Positions 21,885-32,919 of a stretch of 64,000 bases of DNA are shown here, piece by piece; the first letter of the stretch is position 1, and every line of letters starts with the position of its first letter. The stretch lies in the NCBI RefSeq assembly GCF_025698545.1, contig NC_068567.1, positions 2,046,001 to 2,110,000 of the forward strand. Reading direction: 5' to 3'. A model generated the notes under the pieces. That model searched no databases, had not been told where the DNA came from, and saw nothing but the letters and a program-made list of their open reading frames with translations. This DNA is from Gossypium raimondii (lineage: Eukaryota > Streptophyta > Magnoliopsida > Malvales > Malvaceae). The position numbers and the translations under genes are program-made.

Positions 21885-21997
21885 CGGGATGATATGAAGA
21901 AAGGCAATCAAGAAAATAATCATGACTATTAGCTGAAGCATGACAATGAGAAAACAACAACGAAAAGCAATAGGAAAGAACGGTGAAAGGGCTTCAT
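21885..21997 (-). pseudogene. Truncated BBE-like remnant (signal peptide and N-terminus only)
   Basis: The + strand at 21885-21997 matches the 5' coding end of BBE2. It encodes the start of the signal peptide from the ATG at 21995-21997 and, in another frame, ASANSHDYFLDCLSSYHP. An 8-bp deletion at 21940/21941, between two 'cat' repeats, breaks the frame inside the signal peptide. Homology stops at ~21885 (a short match may reach 21865), after which unrelated repeat DNA follows. No FAD domain remains. Its promoter is better preserved than that of BBE2. Confidence 0.85.
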
Positions 21998-22044
21998 GTT
22001 TTATGGAACTGATGAATTTGTGAAGAATTCACAAGAGATTTACT

Positions 22045-22073
22045 TATTTATAGAGGCAATGCTTTGAGCCGCC
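22045..22073 (-). promoter_or_regulatory. Core promoter of the BBE remnant
   Basis: TATAAATA (22045-22052, sense) and the GCC-box AGCCGCC (22067-22073, + strand) are both intact about 50 and 70 bp above the dead ATG. It could still start a short noncoding transcript. Confidence 0.5.
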
Positions 22074-22169
22074 ATGTGAACAAAAACAGAACTGAAGTTT
22101 CTTAGCTAGCGTGGGCGGTACAAGTTTGAGTAAAAAAAGCCAGGTATTTGGTTTGACTGTTTGAACTTT

Positions 22170-22566
22170 CAATGCTGTTATAATTGAAAAATCTATACAT
22201 ACAGATGGAAAATTAAATCAAGAACAATACTTGCATGCATACGTGATCTGAATGTTCACTTATCTTAATTTTATTGGGTTTCGTGTGACAAATGTATAGG
22301 AAGATAGTTGGGAGCAGGTGGGTTTAAAATAAAGAAATGATTTGGAAAATAATTCTAAATGTGGAATTTTCTCACTACTTGTTCAATGCTGTTATAATTG
22401 AAAAATCTATACATACAGATGGAAAATTAAATCAAGAACAATACTTGCATGCATACGTGATCTGAATGTTCACTTATCTTAGTATTATTGGGTTTCGTGT
22501 GACAAATGTATAGGAAGATAGTTGGGAGCAGGTGGGTTTAAAATAAAGAAATGATTTGGAAAATAA
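22170..22566. repeat. 214-bp tandem duplication upstream of the remnant
   Basis: The block starting 'caatgctgttataattgaa' at 22170 is repeated from 22384 with almost no change. The second copy is interrupted at 22566 by copia element A and resumes at 27521 ('aataattctaaatgtggaa'). The first copy therefore preserves the empty insertion site. Confidence 0.85.
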
Positions 22567-23032
22567 TGTTGGATAAATGGCAATGGCAGTAGCAAAGAAA
22601 GCAAAAAACGAATGAAAGAAAAAACAAAAGAAAAGAACTCAGCAAGAAAATTTGTAACTGAAAAAGTCATCATAATTTCATTCAAATTTTGAATATATGA
22701 AGGTTACAAAAGTATTTGACAGTTACCTACTAATTTAACTGCTCTTACTTAATACTTACTAAAAATATAGCAACTTGTATACAAAAGAAAGTCGGCATAC
22801 CAGCTATTACATCGATCAATCTTTCCTACTAACTTAGCTAACTCATTACAAAGATTTAGGCTAAGTTCCATAGGAACAAAATATTCAAAAATAATTTTAT
22901 AACTGAACCAACTCCATTTCTTTGCTACAAAGCAATTATAGCAGCTAAAATTGTACAATTTCTTCTTTGTTGGTCTTTGACCAATTTGTTCTTTGTTGGT
23001 TCTTTGTTGCAATCTGAGCCACGGCTTCAACA
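22567..23032 (-). repeat. Copia A 3' LTR (left end on the + strand)
   Basis: 466 bases, TG...CA ends, next to the polypurine tract. Open frames here (for example within 22749-23030) only translate the LTR. Confidence 0.92.
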
Positions 23033-23035
23033 CTC

Positions 23036-24001
23036 CTCCTTGGTGCAGTATGCAACAAACACCAATCCTTTCCTTCAAAGCATTAAATCGGTTGGCTCCC
23101 AATGGTTTAGTTAAAATGTCAGCTAACTGAATTTCTGAACTGCAATGAACTAAGCTAACCTCCCTCGATTGCTCAGCTTCTCTAACAAAATGGAATTTGA
23201 TTTTGAAGTGTTTAGTCTTACCATGGAAGACTGGATTTTTGGCTATGGCCACAGCTGATTGGTTATCCACTCTAATCTCAGTAGGCTGGGCTTGATTTTC
23301 ATTCAAATCATCCAAAATCTTCCTAAGCCAAATGGCTTGATTTACTGCTGCTGCAGCTGAGATATACTCAGCCTCTGCTGTGGATTGTGCAACAATTTGT
23401 TGCTTCTTTGAACTCCATTGAAAACACTCGAGCCTAAGGTGAAAAAATAACTCAAGTGCTCCTCATGTCATCAATCGACCACCTTGATCGCTATCGAATA
23501 GCCTACGAGTTTCACTCCTTTGCCCTCAAAAACTTCACACCATGTCGATGGTTCCTTTGACATACCTTAACACTCTTTTCTTTGCCTTGGATGTGCCACA
23601 TTACTGCAGTGCATAAACCTTGAAAGTAGACTAACAGCATAGACAATGTCTGGTCTAGTTGCTGTTAAATAAAGCAAACAACCAATTAAGCTTCTATATG
23701 CCTTCTCATCTACTCGATCATGTTCACTGGCACTTGACAATTTTTCTCCCAATGCAACTGGTGTAGTGACTGATTTGCATTTCAACATGCAAAATTTTTC
23801 AAGCACCTTGGAAGCAAATGTTTGCTGACTTATGAGAATGCCATCACTTCCTTGTTTTATCTCCATGCCAAGAAAGTAGGTCATCAGACCAAGGTCAGTC
23901 ATCTCAAAGACATGTTGCATCTGTTTCTTGAAGTCTTCAATAAGTTCATCTTTGCAGCCAATAACCAACAGATCATCAACATACAAGGAAACAATTAACA
24001 A
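23036..24001 (-). pseudogene. Copia A RT C-terminus and RNase H
   Basis: 23567-24001 encodes the RT active-site segment SLYVDDLLVIG, then GLMTYFLGMEI and ATRPDIVYAV. 23036-23400 encodes the RNase H end: VDNQSAVAIAKNPVFHGKTK, KFHFVREAE and LADILTKPL. The Asp of VDNQ and the YVDD box are intact, but frames differ between pieces (breaks near 23400-23566 and 24001-24147). The last coding codons overlap the polypurine tract. Confidence 0.82.
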
Positions 24002-24146
24002 GGTTTCCTCCTGATCCTTCTTAACATAAAGTGTAGGCTCACTGATACTCTTTGTGAACCCGAGCCTTGCTAAGTAGCCATCAATCCTCTCATACCGGCC
24101 CTTGGAGCTGTTTTAGACCATACAAAGCCTTTTTCACTTGTAGACC

Positions 24147-26030
24147 TTACATTTCTTCACCGGTGACCTTAAAACCCTCAGGTTGCTCAATGAATATTTC
24201 TTCATTAAGAAAGCCATTTAGAAAGGCTGACTTAACATCCAGATGATGCACCTTCCAATACTTTTGAGCTGCCAAAGCTAGCAGCAATCTGATAGTATCC
24301 AACCTTGCAACAGGTGCAAAGGTTTCAGAAAAATCAACCCCTTGCTGCTGACTATAACCTTTAACAACCAGTCTGGCCTTATGTCTATTAAGAGAGCCAT
24401 CTGCATTGTTCTTAATTTTATAGACCCATTTTACACCTATAATTTTTCTGTTTTCAGGTCTGTTTACAAGCTCCCATGTATCATTTTTCTGAATCATTTT
24501 AAATTCAGCTTCCATAGCATCCTGCCAGCATTTTTCTTTTGCAGCTTCTTCAAAACATGAAGGCTCTACTATAGTTACTGCACATCTCTCATAGATGTCA
24601 GTTAATGTCCTGGTGCCTCGAACAGGTTGATCATCATAGCCATTTTCAGTTACTTCTTCATTTTCAGCTTGCTGCAGATCAACATCAATCTGTTCTCCAT
24701 CAGACAAATTTGCTTCAATTCCATCCCATTTCCAGCTACTTGCTTCACTGAATTTCACATCTCTGCTCACTACAACCTTCTTGGTCAGTGGATCAAAGAC
24801 TCTGTATCCTTTCTTCACATTGCTGTAGCCAACAAACACCCCAGGCATGGACCTCCTGTCCAACTTGGTTCTTCTCTCCTCAGGTACCAACACATAACAT
24901 AGACAGCCAAATACCTTCAAATGAGAGACAGATGGTTTCTGTGCAAACCAGGCTTCAAAGGGAGTTTTTCCTTTGACTGCATTAGTTGACAACCTATTCA
25001 ACAGGTAAATAGCTGTATTCACAGCTTCAGCCCAAAAAACATTAGGCATTTTAGCCTCAAATAACAAACACCTAGCCATATCAAGGACTGTTCTGTTTTT
25101 CCTTTCACAAACACCATTTTGCTGTGGTGTGTACACAGTAGTCAATTGGTGTTGAATTCCAGCATCATCACACAATTTTTGAAACTTCTGAGATACATAC
25201 TCAGAACCATTGTCAGACCTCAAACATTTTAGTTTGCAATTTGCTTGGTTTTCGACCAAGGCTTTAAATTTGCAGAAAGAGTCATAAACATCTGACTTAT
25301 GCTTCAAAAAATTTACCCAACAGAACCTTGAATAATCATCAATGAAGAGTACAAAGTACCTGCTGCCATTTAAGGAGGTAGTCTTCATTGGTCCACAGAT
25401 GTCTGTATGAACAAGCTGAAGCTTCCCTTGTGCTCTCCATGCCTTGTTGATTGGAAAGGGTAATCTGGTCTGTTTGCCTAGCTGACAGACCTCACATACA
25501 ACATTCTTTGGCTCAATTTTAGACATGTCACTGACCAAATCCATCTTTTGCATCATATTCAGAAAATTGTAGTTCACATGTCCCATCCTCCTGTGCCACA
25601 AATCAGTCTCATCAGACTGAGATGCATATGCTTTAGCCTGAAGCTGATTCACATCTACAATGAAAGTCCTATCTTGCATAGCCACTGTGGTTAACACTTC
25701 ACCAGCAACATTTTTGATCAAACAATTCTTGCCTTCAAAAATCAGAGAATAGCCTTTTTCCAATAGCTGGCCAACACTTAGCAAGTTTTGGTCAATATCA
25801 GGTACATAGAGAACCTCTGAAATGGTTTTAATACCTGACTTGGTGCTTATCAAAGCCTTGCCTTTCCCTTTTGCCTCCAGTAGCTCACCATTGCCAATTC
25901 TGACTTTGGACTTGAAGGTAGTGTCAAGCTCCTTGAATATACTCTTCTCAGAAGCCATATGGTGGGTGCATCCACTGTCAATCAGCCAAATTTTGCTAAC
26001 CTTGCTCGAGCTTGCAAAGCATGATCTTTG
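24147..26030 (-). pseudogene. Copia A protease, integrase and RT N-terminus
   Basis: A long open segment (603 codons from a Met at 25958) extends upstream in frame to the protease motif DSGCTHHM near 25960-25995. It holds the GAG-pre-integrase block (WHRRMGHVNYNFL), the integrase core (HTDICGPM, FIDDYSRFCW, LRSDNGSEYVS, TPQQNGVCERKNRT) and the RT start (VKWVYKIKNNADGS, RHKARLVVKGYSQ, HHLDVKSAFLNGFL). The frame stops at 24147, before YVDD. This is the best-preserved pol in the window, but it is incomplete. Confidence 0.88.
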
Positions 26031-26953
26031 AAAAACATGCTCTTCGGTGCTTCAACCTCTTCTGCACTTGAGCTTGGCTTTGAAATTGTGGTTGTGTTTT
26101 GACTTGCTCTTCTGAGACCTTTTCAATGTGGCCAAATTGCTTGCAGGCTCTGCATTGAATGTCCAGTGCTACCAATGATATTTCTCAAGATGAGTAGTCT
26201 TCTTACAATGGACACAAGGTGGGAACTTCCTTTTGACAGGTTCTTTCTTCTTCTTCTCAGTCCAAGGCTTTTTGCCTTTGACATTTAAGTTTGCACTTGA
26301 GCTTTCTCTGCCTCTAGCTGAAAAGCTCCTTCATGGTGGTCCTCCTGCCTATTTGCCCTTCTCTGCTCTTGAGCATAAAGAGCATTTATAAGCTCTGTCA
26401 AAGGGATTGTTGACAAGTCCCTTGAGTCTTCCAAAGAAGAAATTTTTGCTTCATACTTCTCTGGTAAGGTTGGTATGACCTTCTCAACCACTCTTTGGTC
26501 ACTGAATTCCTCCCCAAGCAGCCTTATATTGTTGACAGTAGCCATGATTACACAAGATATCTTGCTTGATGGTTTCGAGTCCTTCATTTTAAGATTTTCA
26601 AAATCTCTTCTCATGTTGATCGATTCTTTGTTGCTGGTCTTGTCAGACCCCTGAAACTCCTCCTTGAGTTTGTCCCAGGCCAGCTTTGGAGTATCACAAG
26701 CCATTATTCTTGTGAAGATAACATCAGAGACTCCACTTTGAAGGCACGACATAGCCTTATACTTCTTGGCACAGTCTTCATTGTGCTGCCTAATCTGGGC
26801 TATGGTCGGGTTGGCTCTTAGTGGTGGTGGCTCAGTGTCATTGAGAACAACATTCCACAGGTCGTGTGCCTGCAGGTATGTTCTCATTTTCACTGCCCAG
26901 ATGTTGTAATTTTCTCCAGCAAAGACAGGTGGAGGAGGTGGTGTAAAACTCAT
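26031..26953 (-). pseudogene. Copia A gag with damaged zinc knuckles
   Basis: The gag frame 26285-26953 starts MSFTPPPPPVFAGENYNIW and contains the UBN2-type domain (LKEEFQGSDKT, LLGEEFSDQRVVEKVIPTLP). Downstream, in other frames, two zinc-knuckle-like pieces remain: CVHCKKTTHLEKYHW, missing the last Cys, and CRACKQFGHIEKVC. Gag is therefore frameshifted away from pol. Confidence 0.8.
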
Positions 26954-27058
26954 TTTTCAGCAAGCAAAACAACCTCTTCTTCTTTTGTTTCAAACACAAT
27001 TTGCTTAGTGACAGTGTACAACCAAGGCCCTCAAAGACTGAAAGCTCTTGATACCATT

Positions 27059-27520
27059 TGTTGGATAAATGGCAATGGCGAGTAAAGAAAGCAAAAACGA
27101 ATGAAAGAAAAAACAAAAGAAAAGAACTCAAGAAGAAAATTTGTATGGCTGAAAAAGTCATCATAATTTCATTCAAATTTTGAATATATGAAGGTTACAA
27201 AAGTATTTGTGATTACCTACTAATTTAAGCGCTCTTACTTAATACTTACTAAAAATATAGCAACTTGTATACAAAAGAAAGTGGCATACCGGCTATTACA
27301 TCGATCAATCTTTCCTACTAACTTAGCTAACTCATTACAAAGATTTAGGCTAAGTTCCATAGGAACAAAATATTCAAAAATAATTTTATAACTGAACCAA
27401 CTCCATTTCTTTGCTACAAAAGCAGTATAGCAGCTAAAATTGTACAATTTGCTGCTGTTGGTCTTTTGACCAATTTGTTGCTGTTGGTTCTTTGTTGCAA
27501 TGCAGGCCACGGCTTCAACA
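27059..27520 (-). repeat. Copia A 5' LTR (right end on the + strand)
   Basis: 462 bases matching 22567-23032 with scattered substitutions and small indels. It is next to the PBS. Confidence 0.92.
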
Positions 27521-27552
27521 AATAATTCTAAATGTGGAATTTTCTCACTACT

Positions 27553-28226
27553 TGTTGCAGGAGTTAATAGTGCAGGAGAGTTCTTGGTGGATTTGTTTGA
27601 ACAAGTGCAGGTTTGATACAATTAAAATCAAATCCCCTTTATCGATATGGCGCCCTCCTCCGCAAGGCTGCATGAAGTTCAATGTATGCGGGATAGCAAA
27701 TGAGGAAGTTGCAGGTTGTGGTGGAGTACTAAGAGATAAGGAGGGTGTTGCAAGAGCTATATTTTCGGGTCCTGTTGCAGCTAATGATACAGTTTCAGCA
27801 GGGGCAGGGGGTGGTGTTTATAGCATTGGATTGTTCTTATCCATGGGATGGAAGATTAATGGTTATCTTATTGTAGAAATTGGTTCAAAAATGGTGTACA
27901 ATTGGTGTCTAAACAAAGATATTAGACCGTGGTCGTTACAAACAACATTTTCAGATATTGAGAGGAAAATTGAGCAGGTGGGTAGTGTAGTATTCTCGAT
28001 GGCATATCAGAAAGATAATGAAATGTCTTCAACTTTGGCAATAGCAAGTATTAATCATGGTGACATGTTTAAAGCTTGGTGGTGAGTGTTAGCTTTGATG
28101 TCGAGTATTTGTTTTTCAATTATAAGAAATGTTTCATTGTGGTCTTTATAAGTAGTTCCTTTGAATGATGTTCTTGTTGTATTTACAACAAATCATTTTG
28201 AATGAAGCAAAAAAAAAAAAAAAAAA
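27553..28226 (+). mobile_element. LINE 3' end with RNase H domain and poly(A)
   Basis: A 5'-truncated non-LTR retrotransposon. The frame to 28085 contains the RVT_3/RNase H signature typical of plant LINEs: WRPPPQGCMKFNVCGIA, EVAGCGGVLRDKEGVARA, then YLIVEIGSKMVYNWC. The catalytic first Asp (usually NVDG) is Cys here (NVCG), so it is inactive. It ends in an 18-A tract at 28209-28226. The left border at ~27553 adjoins the second copy of the 214-bp duplication. It is part of the unit duplicated with BBE3/BBE4. Confidence 0.8.
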
Positions 28227-28788
28227 TCTCACTAGTCTTTAGAATTTCTTCATTTGAAGAAATTCATGAGAAATGAGTTACAGTTTAAAGTTATTTATAT
28301 AATAATAATATATTAAATGAATGAGAAAAATAATAATATTTAAAAAAATGAGGTAGTCATTCAAAGATAATTCAAAACTTCACTCCCCTTTGCAAATGAA
28401 CGATGTTGATTCTAATACAGTACTAAGACGTTGGCTGACATTCATACTAATACGTCGGCATCCAATCACCATAACTAAAATTTTGTTTCAAATGCAAGCT
28501 TATTACAATTCATTCTAATACAGTAATAAGATGTTGGAATTTGTACCAAGACATTGACATCCATTGGCAATAACTGTTTCAAAACGCAAGTTTATTTTTC
28601 GAATACAATTTTGGCAGCCGTACTAAGAGGTGTGCTTTGTTGATGCTTTGGCAAAGGTTGGAGTAGATACAGTATTTATTGTTCATCATAATATGAAGAA
28701 CAAGTTTATTCTAAACAAAAACTTTAAGATAAAATGTATTACTAAGTATACATCATAATAATGAACGAGATTAAAATTTCTTCTTCTA
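28227..28788. other. 3' flank of BBE3
   Basis: No gene. Unlike the flanks of BBE1, 2, 5 and 6, this stretch is shared only with BBE4 (37476-38038). It has three imperfect 'taatacagtaataagatgttgg' type repeats at 28415-28560. Confidence 0.6.
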
Positions 28789-30397
28789 TCAATGAAAATG
28801 AGGAGGAATACTTTGTTCATGCTTGAAGAAATTTTCTGGATCAACCTTTGTCTTGACAGAAACTAATCTATCAAAATTATTCTTAAAATATTTACGGCCC
28901 CACACGCTTGCTTGCTTATAACTTGCCTTGCCATCATCATTATTTCCTCCAATATCGAGATCTCTGTAATTAACATACGCTGCTCGTGGAGATTTTGAAA
29001 CAAAAGGACCCATGTAGCTATAAAGTTTCCTCATCCAGCTTATATATCTTTGAGATCTAATGTTTTCCTCTTCTTGCCAACCGATGTTGTAGTGTATCTT
29101 GTATAAGGTGCCTTTTCGATGGGGGAATGGAGTTTCTGTCTCTGAGATCTCGTCCATCATTCCACCGTAAGCTATAAAAGTTTGATGTGCTGAGATTGCT
29201 TCGTCGACCTCGAGAAGTTGGGGCCATAGCCCTTGTAATGCTATTTCAGGCACCGGTTCATTCACGTAATCAGATTTTGATTTGAATGAAGGAGGAAGAA
29301 GGGACCTATTCCTTTCGAGCAAAGCTTCCGATGTTTCATTTGAAAGTCCGTTTATGAACAATACAGATTCAGTCCAAGTCATCTCAATGAAATCTTCCTT
29401 AACAAGCCCAAGCTCAGGGAATCGTTCTTGCATCAATGGAATCAGCTCATTGGCACCACCTTGGAATACTGAAGAAAAGGTGACTAGAACCGTCCTTGTC
29501 TCATTTTCACTGGCTTTCCACGCTGATATCGCAACGAGTGAGTATACATCATTTGGAAGATTGGGTGCAACGTATTGCCAACGATGAAGAAGCTGTGTTG
29601 CATTTTGTTCCAAGGTCCTGCCTACTGAGAAAACAGTCACAATTGACGGAACATGAACCAGCTTTATTTTCCATGAAAGAACGATCCCGAAGCTTCCACC
29701 TCCGCCTCCTCGAATGGCCCAAAACAGATCTTCCCCCATCGATCTTCTATCAAGAACTCTCCCACTAGCATCGACAAACTGCGCATCGATTACATTATCA
29801 GCCGCGAGACCGTATTTTCGGGACAATAAACCATCGCCTCCACCGCTAATGAACCCACCCATTCCTACAGTGTAGCCAAAAGCCCCTGGGAAGGTAAGTT
29901 TCGTGCTTCTTTCATTGATTCTGTAGTATACTTCACCCACGATTGCACCTGATTGAACCCACACCTCTTCGTTTTCGACATCGACCTCGACCGATTTAAA
30001 ATGAACCAAATCGATAACAACAAATGGGACATGGGAGACATAGGAAAAGACCTTCGTAGTCATGACCACCACTTCGAGTTCTGATTTGGAGGCCATGCTT
30101 TTTGGAGCAACGAATCGTTGCTTGAACATGGGAAATGTTCAATGGTGTTACAATAACCAATGGTTTTGGGGTATTTGGCGTTGAGAACCTGTGATTCCTA
30201 ATGGAAGATTCCAAAACTGCCGAAAATGATGAGTTTGTTTCAGTGTAAGTAACTTTAGAAATGGAAGAGGATTCATCGGGATGATATGAAGAAAGGCAAT
30301 CAAGAAAATTATCATGGCTGTTAGCTGAAACATTCACCCATGACAATGAGCAAACAACAACGAAAAGCAATGGCAAAGAACGGTGAAGGGACTTCAT
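28789..30397 (-). pseudogene. BBE3: frameshifted BBE-like gene, near-twin of BBE4
   Basis: A single-exon BBE-like gene with one extra A in the run at 30045-30048 ('aggaaaag'; the intact copies have three A). The shift falls just after RSGGHDYEGL, separating an N-terminal piece (29996-30397) from the rest (28789-30129). It is a pseudogene unless the extra base is an assembly error. The homopolymer context makes that worth checking. As in BBE4, the Cys-equivalent is Gly, the GGGYG Tyr is Asp and the variable site is His. Private changes (GMGG for GIGG, IGGNN for IGRNN, loss of the NLT glycosylation sequon to KLT) suggest relaxed constraint. Confidence 0.85.
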
Positions 30398-30445
30398 GTT
30401 TTATGAAACTGATGACTTTGCGAAGATTTCAATTAGATATTTCCT

Positions 30446-30474
30446 TATTTATAGAGACAATGCTTTGAGCCGCC
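30446..30474 (-). promoter_or_regulatory. BBE3 core promoter: TATA box and GCC-box
   Basis: TATAAATA (30446-30453, sense) lies ~49 bp above the ATG and AGCCGCC (30468-30474, + strand) ~15 bp further up. Above it, 30544-30560 has two tandem 'tgaagtcaac' units, giving two TTGAC W-box cores on the sense strand; BBE4 has one. Confidence 0.6.
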
Positions 30475-30574
30475 ATGTGAAGAAAACTGAAGTTTCTTAG
30501 CTGGCGTGAGCGGTATAAGTTTGACACGGAAAACGCATGTATTTGAAGTCAACTGAAGTCAACTGTCGACTGTT

Positions 30575-32130
30575 ATATTCGGAAAAGCTATACATATAGA
30601 TGGAAAATTAAATCTGACTAATTATAGCATACGTGCTCTGAATGTTCACGCATCGTAGTACTATTGGGTTTCGTGTAATGATAATATGGGAAGAAACTTG
30701 GGACAAGGTGGATTTAAATGAGTTGAAAGTTCCTTTTTTGTTATATTATGGATGAACTTTGGTAGAAAATTTAAACGAAAAAAGAAAATTCGTGATGAGA
30801 TTGAAGGGTAAGAAAATAAGAAAGATATTTTGCTTTTTCAAGGTCTCAAGAACTAGTTCTTCAAATTTGAAAATAATAGAATCTAAAAATGAAAGATAAA
30901 AAAATGGATTAATTCTTTTTAATGTGATTTTTTTTATAATTTAAATTATAGTAGAAATGAAACAATTTTATAAAAGATAAATATGGTATAATCGAAATCA
31001 AACAATTTTTTGAAACATACATATGGCTTCGCCTGCACTTCATGGTGCCTGTCTCCCTGGCCCTTATAAAATTTTAAGGTAAATTACCCCTTAGTAATTA
31101 AAAATTTAGGTTATTTTTATTTGTATTAGTCAAATTTTCTTTATTAATTTAATCACTATGGTTAATTAAATTGATCAAATCGATCAGTCCACCATTAAAT
31201 TCACTATTTCATCAATTAAATTGATCAAATCGATCCCTCCACCATTAAATTCACTATTTCATTGTTAAATTCATTTATTTTTATTTCATAATTTTTTATT
31301 ATTTTTCCCTTTCCTTAGAATGATGTTATGTTTATATGTATTTGAATTATAACCTATGATACTATGATGAATACAATATTGATTTGTACTTTAATAATGA
31401 TTAATAACAAGAAAGCAGTGTCGAATATGGTTACAAGTATAATTAACATGTTATAAGGTTAGATATATTTGAGTTTATTAGCACTAGGCGCACTTCGATT
31501 TACTCTCGTACTCTCAGAGAGTGAGAGAGTTTTCTAATTTCCAGAGGGTTGAGTACAAAATATCTGCTCCAATTCCTATAGGGCTGTGAGCATATATTGG
31601 TATATTAATCCATGTACTTGTCCTTGAATCCAAAATCGGTTAATAGAAGCAAAAGAATGAGAATGATATGTGATTATAATGTAAAGTGTTACGTGATTGT
31701 ATATGAAATTGATATATGGCCAAACTATGATAACTAAACTTGGTTATTGATACATGAAAATCAAATGCAAATTTCTTGAGGGTACATCAGTACTTTGTGA
31801 TTCGAATAATGAAATGATATGATGAAAATGAGATACTATGTACACGATGTGTAAACTTTGAGAAAGTTGTAAGCCAGAATACCCCGAGGGAGGCATGATA
31901 CAATGATCCATTTACATTGGGTTATTGTTGAGTGTGGTACTTAATTGATGATATGTTCTAATGTTTAAGTTATGTTTTCATTACTTAAAATTATTATGCT
32001 TTGAACAAATCATATTAAAATCACTAAGCTTGCAATGCTCAACATGCGGATGCGTTTGTTTTCATGCATCGATGATCAACAGATACTTTGATACATTGTG
32101 GGACTTTGGACACATCCTAAGCCTTGCAAT
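30575..32130. other. Upstream region of BBE3 without a gene
   Basis: It begins with the conserved distal block (about 30575-30715). A ~54-bp direct repeat ('ttgatcaaatcgat...ccaccattaaattcac') is at 31165-31270. About 31400-32130 looks like LTR-type noncoding DNA also present at 40640-41370 and, in part, at 59500-59700. The frame at 31961-32200 is fortuitous. Confidence 0.5.
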
Positions 32131-32137
32131 CCTCTTT

Positions 32138-32439
32138 ATCGATATGGCTCCCACCTTCGCAAGGCTGCATGAAGTTCAATGTATGCGGGATAGCAAATGA
32201 GGAAGTTGCAGGTTGTGGTGGAGTACTAAGAGATAAGGAAGGTGTTGCAAGAGCTTTATTTTCGGGTCCTATTACAGCTAATGATACAGTTTCAGCAGGG
32301 GCAGGGGTGGTGTTTATAGCATTGGATTGTTCTTATCCATGGGATGGAAGATTAATGGTTATCTTATTGTAGAAATTGGTTCAAAAATGGTGTACAATTG
32401 GTGTCTAAACAAAGATATGAGACCGTGGTCATTACAAAC
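32138..32439 (+). mobile_element. LINE RNase H fragment, 5' part, split by copia B
   Basis: Nearly identical to 27641-27942. It encodes the same CMKFNVCGIA and GGVLRDKEGVARA motifs, then a one-base loss near 32303 shifts the frame. It continues at 37252 after copia B. Confidence 0.85.
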
Positions 32440-32815
32440 TGTTAAAAATATAATATCGGTAATGACAATATATAGCAAAGAAAATAGAAATAGAAAAATA
32501 AAGAACACACAGATTTTATGTGGAAACCCTTTCGGGAAAAAAAAACCACGGGCAGAGGAGGAGAAAATTCACTATGTCGAATTCAAATCAATTACAAGAG
32601 GAGTAGACTATGCCTATTTATAGGCTTGTAAACCTTATTCTAATAGGAGTGAAACTCCTTATTCTAATAATATCAAATAGATGGAGTTTAATAAGGTTTA
32701 AAAAACCTTATTCTAAAATAAAATAAAAGAAGTATAATTCTATAGGGATTTTACTTTATTTTATTTTACCACAGTATTTAATTTAAATAAGGATTTGTGT
32801 CACTTAATTCTAACA
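32440..32815 (-). repeat. Copia B 3' LTR
   Basis: 376 bases, at the PPT side of this minus-strand element. It contains the sense-strand TATA-like 'ctataaatagg' near 32605-32625. Confidence 0.93.
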
Positions 32816-32919
32816 ATCTCCACCTTGACATGAATTCTTAATGAACAAGTTCTTCATCGCGAACTCTCAACGAACAAGTTTCTCCACCTCTTCCATAAAC
32901 ACCCCTTAAGGGTTTATTT

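Larger units (their letters stand above)
22567..27520 (-). mobile_element. Copia element A: full-length Ty1/copia retrotransposon
   Basis: A 4,954-bp element on the minus strand. LTRs start TGTTGGATAAATGG and end TTCAACA. The target duplication AATAA is at 22562-22566 and 27521-27525. The PBS (27044-27056) reads TGGTATCAAGAGC on the sense strand, the initiator-Met type common in copia elements. The PPT (about 23033-23046) reads CACCAAGGAGGAG. Gag, protease, integrase, RT and RNase H appear in copia order. The LTRs are similar but not identical, and the coding region has at least two breaks. Confidence 0.93.
27641..32137. repeat. Tandem segmental duplication, unit 1 (contains BBE3)
   Basis: A ~4.5-kb unit: LINE tail, BBE3 3' flank, BBE3, its promoter and ~1.7 kb upstream. 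It is repeated head-to-tail as unit 2 (32138 to ~41368) at very high identity. The junction near 32128-32137 joins 'cacatcctaagccttgcaa', the far upstream flank, directly to LINE sequence 'tttatcgatatggc'. Confidence 0.9.

Noticed and set aside
27492-28085. 197-codon frame as a host RNase H gene
   Set aside because: The first ~20 codons come from the copia A LTR and flank, the RNase H catalytic Asp is replaced by Cys, and a poly(A) tail follows. It is a truncated LINE.
31961-32200. Repeated frame MFKLCFHYLKLL, also at 41198-41389 and 59547-59825
   Set aside because: Present in three copies because the DNA is duplicated LTR-like sequence. The copies diverge with frame breaks and lack any domain.
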